DNA of 27,682 nt from an uncultured Austwickia sp. (lineage in GTDB: Bacteria > Actinomycetota > Actinomycetes > Actinomycetales > Dermatophilaceae): positions 1 through 27,682 of the forward strand of contig CAKUSI010000018.1 in assembly GCA_934678955.1 (NCBI GenBank), read 5' to 3'. Position 1 is the first letter of the stretch. Each line of letters opens with the position of its first letter. Shown here piece after piece: positions 22,916-27,682 of this stretch. The position numbers were made by a program, and so were the translations under genes. Below the pieces are notes generated by a model that made no database searches, was not told the origin of the DNA, and saw only the letters and a program-made list of their open reading frames with translations.

Positions 22916-23745
22916 GCCGCGACGCGGCCCACTACGCGCACTCGACGCTGCGGGCCGCCGCGACCGCGCTGCCCCCGAGGTCGCGCGACCTCGCAGCCCG
23001 GGTGCTCGGCGGCCTCGGTCCGGCGCCCGACCGGCTCGACACGGACTGGGCGGCCCGGCCGACCCGGGACCACCCGCGGCCCGTCGTGCTCATTCACGGC
23101 ACCAACGACACCTCCGGTGCCTGGGGTGCGGCGGCGCGGACGCTGCGGAAAGACGGATATGCGGTCTTCGCGCCGGACTACGGCCACGAGACCACCAGCG
23201 TCCGGGGCCGGGCCGGAGGCGGCGGGACCGGCGACATCGAGGACTCCGCGCGCGAACTCGCGGCGTTCGCCCGCACGGTGTTGGAGGCCACCGGCGCCGG
23301 CGCCGTGGACCTCGTGGGGCACAGCCAGGGCGGACTGCTGGCGCACCTCGTCGCGCGCGAGGGCGGCCTGCCGGTCGACCGGCTGGTGACCCTCGGCTCG
23401 ACGCTTCGGGGCACCGCGCCGCTCGGCGCGCTGGACCCGATCGCCCAGACGCGTGCGGTCGCCGCCGCGTTGGACGCCTTCCTCGGCCCGTCGGCCCGCC
23501 AGCAGGTGCGCGGCAGCGCGCTTCTCGACCGCCTCGCGACGAGCCCGGAGACGCGGTCCGGCATCACCTACGTCTCCATCGCCTCCCGGCACGATCGCAC
23601 GGTGCGGCCGGCCTCCGCGCAACACCTGGCGCCGGGCCCGGGGGTGCGCAACATCTGGCTCGACGACCTCGCCCGGGTCTCTCATGCCCAGATGCCGCGA
23701 CACCCCGCCGTGATCGCGCTGGTGCGTCAGGCCCTCGCCGGCTGA
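22897..23745 (+). CDS. Alpha/beta-hydrolase lipase (EstA/LipA-type, GHSQGG)
   Basis: This 282-residue hydrolase starts at the GTG at 22897, inside the preceding acetyltransferase gene, with GGTGGAG 6 bases upstream. The oxyanion-hole segment is VVLIHGTNDTSGAW (63-76), and the nucleophile Ser143 is in LVGHSQGG. A charge-relay Asp233 in ASRHDRTV is likely, and a His near the end (His263 or His269 in VSHAQMPRHP) completes the triad. The layout matches bacterial class 2 lipases, which usually carry signal peptides; none is seen here, so it may be cytosolic or exported differently. It ends 16 bp from the convergent Abhydrolase_9 gene. Confidence 0.9.
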   Translation: MRRGELGRDAAHYAHSTLRAAATALPPRSRDLAARVLGGLGPAPDRLDTDWAARPTRDHPRPVVLIHGTNDTSGAWGAAARTLRKDGYAVFAPDYGHETTSVRGRAGGGGTGDIEDSARELAAFARTVLEATGAGAVDLVGHSQGGLLAHLVAREGGLPVDRLVTLGSTLRGTAPLGALDPIAQTRAVAAALDAFLGPSARQQVRGSALLDRLATSPETRSGITYVSIASRHDRTVRPASAQHLAPGPGVRNIWLDDLARVSHAQMPRHPAVIALVRQALAG

Positions 23746-23761
23746 GCGGGGCGCGACGCGC

Positions 23762-25453
23762 TCAGCCGGAGCGCCGGGTGATCGAGCCGATGATGTCGCC
23801 GAATCGTTGGACACGTTCGAGGTCGGAGTCCGCGCCCAGGATCGCGGCCCAGGCCGGCACGGTCTCCGCCGCGAAGTAGCGGTGCCCGTGACCGCCGGGC
23901 ACGTTGTTGGACATGGCCATGTCGGCACTCACCTGCCAGAACGTCACCAGGGGCAGCCACCCCATCTGGGCCTGCGGATCGTCCGCGCGGGTCTCGGCCA
24001 GCCAGTCGGGGGTCTGCCAGATCAGAGTCGGCGACCACCAGGCCACCGGGTCGGATCGGTGCTGGAGGTAGGCCACCCGCGGGAACTCCCACTGCCCGAG
24101 GGGGCGGCCCCACCGGTCCGCATACAGCTCTCGCGGGTTGCCCGCGAAGCGGAAGGAGCGACCGTTGGCCACGACGGGGTTCACCTCGTCCGAACCGGGG
24201 TTGCGGCGGTTCGTCAGGTCGCTCAGAGTGCCGCTGAAGCTCGGCGTCCCGGTCCATAACGCGCCATCCACCTGCTCCAGCATCTGCTCCGGGCTCGCGA
24301 ACGCGTCATTGCCGCCGAAGGCTCCGAGCGACTCCCCCGTCACGTAGACGCGCGGCCGGGACCCCTCCGGCATAGCCAGCACCCGCTCCCGCACTCCGTC
24401 GAGCAGGACGCGGGCCGCCCGCGGCGGGTCGTCGGGCGCGGTGAGCAGGCCGAGCGCGGACGGGAGCGTCGAGTACTGCATCGAGGCGATGGCCGTGTCC
24501 CCGTCCTGCAGGTACTCGAACGCGGCCGCGCCCCACTCGTTGATGAACCCCGTGCTGGTCGCCGCGGCGACCAGGATGGAACGCCGCGACCAGGCGTCCG
24601 TCCGGTCCAGCTCCGCCAGCACCGCGTCCCGGGCCCCCTCCATCGTGGGATTGCGATCCACCCCCGCGAAGACCCGGATCGGCTCCAGGGCGGCGCGACC
24701 TGTCGACTCCGAGATGTCGTCGTGGCTCGGGCCGGAGCTGACGAAGATCGCCCCGTCCTGCCCCAACGTGTGCCACGGTTGGCCGGAACCGGGGCCCCCC
24801 GACTTGAAGGGGGTGCTCGGGGCGGTCATGCCCGCCGGGTCCTGGGCGTTGACACGCTCCGCCGAGCGTTCGGCGATGGCGAGCCCTCCGCGAAGCACCA
24901 CCTGGTCCATGAAGAGCCCGACGATCAGCACCGTCAGGACGCTCGCGAGCAAGCGGATGATCGACGCGCGCAGGAAGCGACGCCGGGCCAGCCCCCGCGT
25001 CAGCGCGTCGAACAGCGCCTCGACCGCCCGCCAGACCAGCAGGAGCAGCCAGGCCACGCCGAGCGTCACCAGCGTGGAGAGCGGGACCCACTCCCAGCCT
25101 GGCGGCGGCAGATCCGCATACCGTGACGTCGCCTGCTGGCTGCGCAGCGACGCCCACGGCATCGCGACCAGCCCGACCGCGAGGAACAGCCACCACGCCA
25201 GCCGCAGCGCCGTCTCCGCCCGCGGTCGCACGGAGACCCGCAGCTCGAGGTGGCGCTGCAGCGCGCCGCCGGCCCAGCCCAGCGCCACCCCGATCGCATA
25301 GCCCAGGACCGCGCAGATCGCCGCGATCAGGCCCTGGAGATACCACGGGCGCGGCAGCAGGGAGGGCGTCAACGATCCCCAGTAGAAGAGCAGCCCCACA
25401 AGCGCTCCGGACCGGGAGGTCACGCCGAGCCGCTCCCATACGCTTCCCGCCAT
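23762..25453 (-). CDS. Membrane alpha/beta-hydrolase, Abhydrolase_9 (DUF2319) family
   Basis: This 563-residue protein has an N-terminal membrane domain with about four helices (17-38, 40-62, 84-102, 126-145 and a further one at about 165-185). A catalytic domain of about 370 residues follows. The hydrolase motifs are GESLGAFGG with nucleophile Ser375, QHRSDPVAWWSP with Asp468, and PGGHGHRY with His522/524. This two-part architecture matches the mycobacterial and actinobacterial family described in Pfam as Abhydrolase_9_N plus Abhydrolase_9. Its substrate is not established, and envelope lipids are a reasonable guess from location. The ATG at 25453 gives a natural start, though without a strong ribosome binding site. 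It is convergent with the lipase and divergent from the hemerythrin. Confidence 0.9.
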   Translation of the reverse strand: MAGSVWERLGVTSRSGALVGLLFYWGSLTPSLLPRPWYLQGLIAAICAVLGYAIGVALGWAGGALQRHLELRVSVRPRAETALRLAWWLFLAVGLVAMPWASLRSQQATSRYADLPPPGWEWVPLSTLVTLGVAWLLLLVWRAVEALFDALTRGLARRRFLRASIIRLLASVLTVLIVGLFMDQVVLRGGLAIAERSAERVNAQDPAGMTAPSTPFKSGGPGSGQPWHTLGQDGAIFVSSGPSHDDISESTGRAALEPIRVFAGVDRNPTMEGARDAVLAELDRTDAWSRRSILVAAATSTGFINEWGAAAFEYLQDGDTAIASMQYSTLPSALGLLTAPDDPPRAARVLLDGVRERVLAMPEGSRPRVYVTGESLGAFGGNDAFASPEQMLEQVDGALWTGTPSFSGTLSDLTNRRNPGSDEVNPVVANGRSFRFAGNPRELYADRWGRPLGQWEFPRVAYLQHRSDPVAWWSPTLIWQTPDWLAETRADDPQAQMGWLPLVTFWQVSADMAMSNNVPGGHGHRYFAAETVPAWAAILGADSDLERVQRFGDIIGSITRRSG

Positions 25454-25469
25454 CCCGGCATGCTACGGA

Positions 25470-25493
25470 GGGCGCGATCCGCGCAGCGCGCCC
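25470..25493. other. Short GC hairpin in the 288-bp gap before the hemerythrin gene
   Basis: GGGCGCG (25470-25476) pairs with CGCGCCC (25487-25493), 16 bp upstream of the minus-strand hydrolase start. The 25454-25741 gap is divergent and must hold promoters for both sides. TTGACC at 25600-25605 is a possible -35 for the hemerythrin gene with a poor -10 (TGTTGT). Both points are weak. Confidence 0.3.
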
Positions 25494-25741
25494 CTGTCGA
25501 GGGGATCCCTTCTCCCGGCAAGAGAATCCGCGCTCGGGAAGCAGCGCCCGCCCCCAGCCGTCCGGGCGTCGCCGAGGCCACACCCCGCCTGCGCACTCGT
25601 TGACCAGCGGCGATGGTAGAACTGTTGTCGTCGGCGCTTCGCCCGCCGACCGATTCGGATTCGTTCGCCTCAGGGCCACGTCGGGGTGGACGATGGGGAA
25701 CGGGAAGGCTTTTCGACCGACGCCGCAAGGAGGTGGACGCG

Positions 25742-26167
25742 ATGACGCTCCTGCATTGGGGCCCCGCGTTGCAGGTCGGGTTCGGCGACATCGACGCGCA
25801 GCACCGCCGCCTCGTAGGTCTCGTCAACACCCTCGACGACGCGATGCGCGTCGGCCGGGACCGGGATGTGTTGGGCACGGTCCTGCGTGAGCTGGTGCGC
25901 TACACGACGCTTCACTTCGCCTATGAGGAGAAGCTGATGGCCCGCCACGGGCTGGCGGACGACACCCACTCGGCCCAACATCGCCTCGAGCACGAGCAAC
26001 TGACGGGAGAGGTCGAGGTCTTCCAACGGGACTTCCTCCTCGGCGATGCCGACGTCTCCAAAGAGCTGCTGGACTTCCTCCGCACCTGGCTCGCCGACCA
26101 CATCCTCGGCACCGACAAGGGGCTGGCCGCGGCGCTGCTCGCCGCAGGGGCGGTTTCCGCGGCCTGA
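25742..26167 (+). CDS. Bacteriohemerythrin (oxygen- or NO-binding di-iron protein)
   Basis: This 141-residue protein starts at the ATG at 25742, with AAGGAGGTG upstream. The earlier in-frame start at 25613 would add an unrelated Arg-rich segment. The four-helix di-iron ligand set is complete: His21 (DAQH), His58 and Glu62 (LHFAYEE), His80 and His84 (QHRLEH), and His120 and Asp125 (HILGTD). The protein is stand-alone, with no fused chemotaxis or diguanylate cyclase domain. Such proteins bind O2 reversibly and can store, deliver or sense it. The Ala-rich end (AAALLAAGAVSAA) follows the last ligand helix. No partner gene is evident nearby. Confidence 0.94.
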   Translation: MTLLHWGPALQVGFGDIDAQHRRLVGLVNTLDDAMRVGRDRDVLGTVLRELVRYTTLHFAYEEKLMARHGLADDTHSAQHRLEHEQLTGEVEVFQRDFLLGDADVSKELLDFLRTWLADHILGTDKGLAAALLAAGAVSAA

Positions 26168-26293
26168 ACAGGCTTCGCCCACTCGCGGCGGCACCTTCCG
26201 AGTACCCTCGATCGCACGGACTCCGCGCGCTTTCGCCTCGTCCGGTGATCGGGTCGCCACGGGAGTTGCATCGGGGAGGAGCGGACCACGACG

Positions 26294-27025
26294 ATGTCGG
26301 ATCAGACTCTCGAGGCGCAGTTCGGGGCGGCCGCCGGACGTCTTGACGCCCAGGAGCGAGCCTGGGCGGTCGGCATCGGCGCGCTGACAAGGTTCTCGGG
26401 GCACTTCGAGACCGCCGAGCTGCGCCCGGTGATCGGCCGGGCATTCGACGCGGGGGATTTCCCGTCGGGACCGTTCCCGTTCACCCCCGCGCAGACCGAG
26501 TTTTCGGGCGATGGTCGCGGGGAGGAGGCGGTCGCCCGCTTCGAGTTGTCATCGCAGCGACAGTTCGAATACCGCGTCGGGCTCACCCCGGGGGGACTGC
26601 TGTCCGTCGCCCTCACCCGCAGCGGCCGCCTGGACGACGGGTCGGTCGAGCCGTCCCACGTGCTGCTCAGCGACGTCGAGTCGGTCCTGTCGGACACGTT
26701 GGTGCTGCTGGAGTGCCTGGCCGGCGAGCTTGAGTATGCGGGCCCACGGCGGCTGCTCATCGGCCTGGTCAGCGACGTCCCGGGCCGGCCGCTGGAGCTG
26801 CGCGCCTACGACGAGGACGGCGGCGACGCGCTGCGGCCGGCGGCGGGCTACAACGAGTTCTCCCCGATCGAGGTGGAGTACCCGGGTCGCCTCGATGCGG
26901 AACAGACCGAACGCCTGCTGTGGGAGACGGCCCTGGCGATCTCGCTCGCCTTCGGCGTCTTCGTCCCGCAGATGGTGGGCCAGGCCAAGACCAGGACCAC
27001 CTATTCGTTCGGGGAGCTGTCATGA
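26294..27025 (+). CDS. Protein of unknown function, coupled to the downstream thioesterase
   Basis: I do not recognise a family for this 243-residue protein. It has no signal peptide or transmembrane helix, has few Cys residues and is acidic. A helical start (MSDQTLEAQFGAAAGRLDAQERAW) is followed by alternating beta-like segments (RFELSSQRQFEYRVGLTPGG, then LLSVALTR), a helix (VLSDTLVLLECLAGELEY) and a conserved-looking RPAAGYNEFSPIEVEYPG. GGGAGGAG lies about 12 bases before the ATG, a little far. Its stop overlaps the ATG of the next gene (ATGA), so the two are likely made together and may act together. Coding character is supported by strong GC third-position bias and this overlap. Confidence 0.82.
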   Translation: MSDQTLEAQFGAAAGRLDAQERAWAVGIGALTRFSGHFETAELRPVIGRAFDAGDFPSGPFPFTPAQTEFSGDGRGEEAVARFELSSQRQFEYRVGLTPGGLLSVALTRSGRLDDGSVEPSHVLLSDVESVLSDTLVLLECLAGELEYAGPRRLLIGLVSDVPGRPLELRAYDEDGGDALRPAAGYNEFSPIEVEYPGRLDAEQTERLLWETALAISLAFGVFVPQMVGQAKTRTTYSFGELS

Positions 27026-27498
27026 CCGCCGCCGCATCCGGGGCAGGTCCCGGACGACGCCCCGTCCCCTCCCCTCGGCGCGCCGGCCCGCCGCCCGGCA
27101 CCCCGGAGCACCGGGTGTCGTTCAAGGTCTATTACGAGGACACGGACAGCCTGGGCGTCGTCTACTACGCCAACTACTTCCGGTTCCTGGAGCGGGGTCG
27201 TTCCGAGTGCCTCGAAGCGAGCGGCCAGGGCGTGGCGCAGCTCAACGCCGCCGGGGTCATGGTGGTCGTGCACTCACTGGAGGCGACCTTCCGCAACCCC
27301 GCCAGGCTCGGCGAGGTGCTCGACGTGGTGACCCAGCCGGTCCTGGAGTCCCCCTACCGGCTGCGGTTCTACCAGCGGCTGGAGCGCGAGCGCGAGCTCG
27401 TCCTGTCCGCCCGCATCGATTGCGCGTGCCTGGACGCCGGCGGCCAGCTGATCCCCGTACCGACCTCCGTCGTCGGCGCTCTCGGGGCGCAGCCCTGA
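27022..27498 (+). CDS. YbgC/4HBT-family acyl-CoA thioesterase
   Basis: This 158-residue hot-dog-fold thioesterase starts at the ATG at 27022, overlapping the previous stop by 4 bases. The signature is YYEDTDSLGVVYYANYFRFLERGR (residues 37-60), with catalytic Asp42, as in 4-hydroxybenzoyl-CoA thioesterase/YbgC. The remaining strands (VHSLEATFRNPARLGEVLDV, then LRFYQRLERERELVLSARI) match the family. It should hydrolyse short-chain or aromatic acyl-CoAs in the cytosol. The N-terminal 30 residues are Pro/Arg/Gly-rich and not part of the fold, so a start nearer residue 28 is conceivable, but the ATGA overlap favours this one. Confidence 0.93.
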   Translation: MTAAASGAGPGRRPVPSPRRAGPPPGTPEHRVSFKVYYEDTDSLGVVYYANYFRFLERGRSECLEASGQGVAQLNAAGVMVVVHSLEATFRNPARLGEVLDVVTQPVLESPYRLRFYQRLERERELVLSARIDCACLDAGGQLIPVPTSVVGALGAQP

Positions 27499-27520
27499 AC
27501 AGCAGTCTGCCCACGAAGCA

Positions 27521-27587
27521 ACGGCTCGCGCGACCACGGCTCGCGCGATAACGGCTTGCGCGATTACGGCACGCGATAACGGCAGGC
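27521..27587. repeat. Degenerate 15-bp tandem repeat downstream of the thioesterase gene
   Basis: ACGGCTCGCGCGAcc recurs head to tail. Copies 1 to 3 are at 27521-27535, 27536-27550 and 27551-27565. Copy 4 (27566-27578) is shortened by two bases, and copy 5 (27579-27587) is partial. The rest to 27682 shows no gene start I can support. Confidence 0.7.
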
Positions 27588-27682
27588 ACCACCCCTGCAG
27601 GCAGCGCGACAGCAGACTCCACAACGAAAGATTCGGCGACGCTTCTTGCGTAATCTCTCCCGGCGGGGGCGGCCGAGAGGCG

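Noticed and set aside
1..27682. tRNA, rRNA, IS, integrase, phage and cas genes
   Set aside because: I looked for these on both strands and found none I could support.

Overview
The window is GC-rich, densely coded, actinobacterial DNA, most likely from an actinomycete (Actinomycetota). The signs are strong G/C third-position bias, frequent GTG starts with purine-rich ribosome binding sites, an RsbW/SpoIIAB-like orphan ATPase of the kind that is abundant in streptomycetes and their relatives, two NarL/DesK-type two-component pairs, a PutA with the PRODH-ALDH fusion, and P/Q/G-rich membrane proteins. I see no tRNA or rRNA gene, no IS, integrase or phage gene and no cas gene. It reads as a chromosomal segment of mainly housekeeping and signalling genes; genus cannot be assigned by eye.

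Layout. (1) 1-122: three copies of a palindromic repeat at an exact 52-bp period, running off the left edge. (2) 146-5607, minus strand: a histidine-kinase-like ATPase, bifunctional proline dehydrogenase/P5C dehydrogenase (putA), and an exported SGNH hydrolase. (3) 5608-7545: a gene-sparse island with two paralogous small proteins, each carrying two CPTC knuckles (6006-6485 and 6887-7210), with long leaders, a 20-bp tandem duplication and several strong terminator hairpins. (4) 7546-9951: a sensor kinase, a 68-residue secreted peptide ending in a Cys pair, and a divergent response regulator. (5) 9992-13070: an ADP-ribosylglycohydrolase, then a second, translationally coupled kinase/regulator pair. 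(6) 13141-17384: a monoacylglycerol-lipase-like hydrolase, a ZIP metal transporter, a CGNR zinc-finger regulator overlapping an AI-2E-family permease, and a convergent membrane-anchored glutaredoxin-like protein. (7) 17522-20656: an ECHDC3-like crotonase, a protein with two fused SAM methyltransferase domains, and a four-helix membrane protein. (8) 20739-23745: an orphan Tat/lipobox solute-binding protein, then a GNAT acetyltransferase overlapping a secondary lipase. (9) 23762-27498: a membrane alpha/beta hydrolase (Abhydrolase_9 type), a hemerythrin, an unrecognised protein, and a YbgC-like thioesterase. A degenerate 15-bp tandem repeat follows at 27521-27587.

The two parts most likely to hold something undescribed are the secreted Cys-pair peptide between a kinase and its apparent partner regulator (8889-9095), which could be a peptide-sensing module, and the paralogous double-CPTC proteins with their structured leader (5923-7303). 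Both are inferences from layout and motif, not demonstrated systems.
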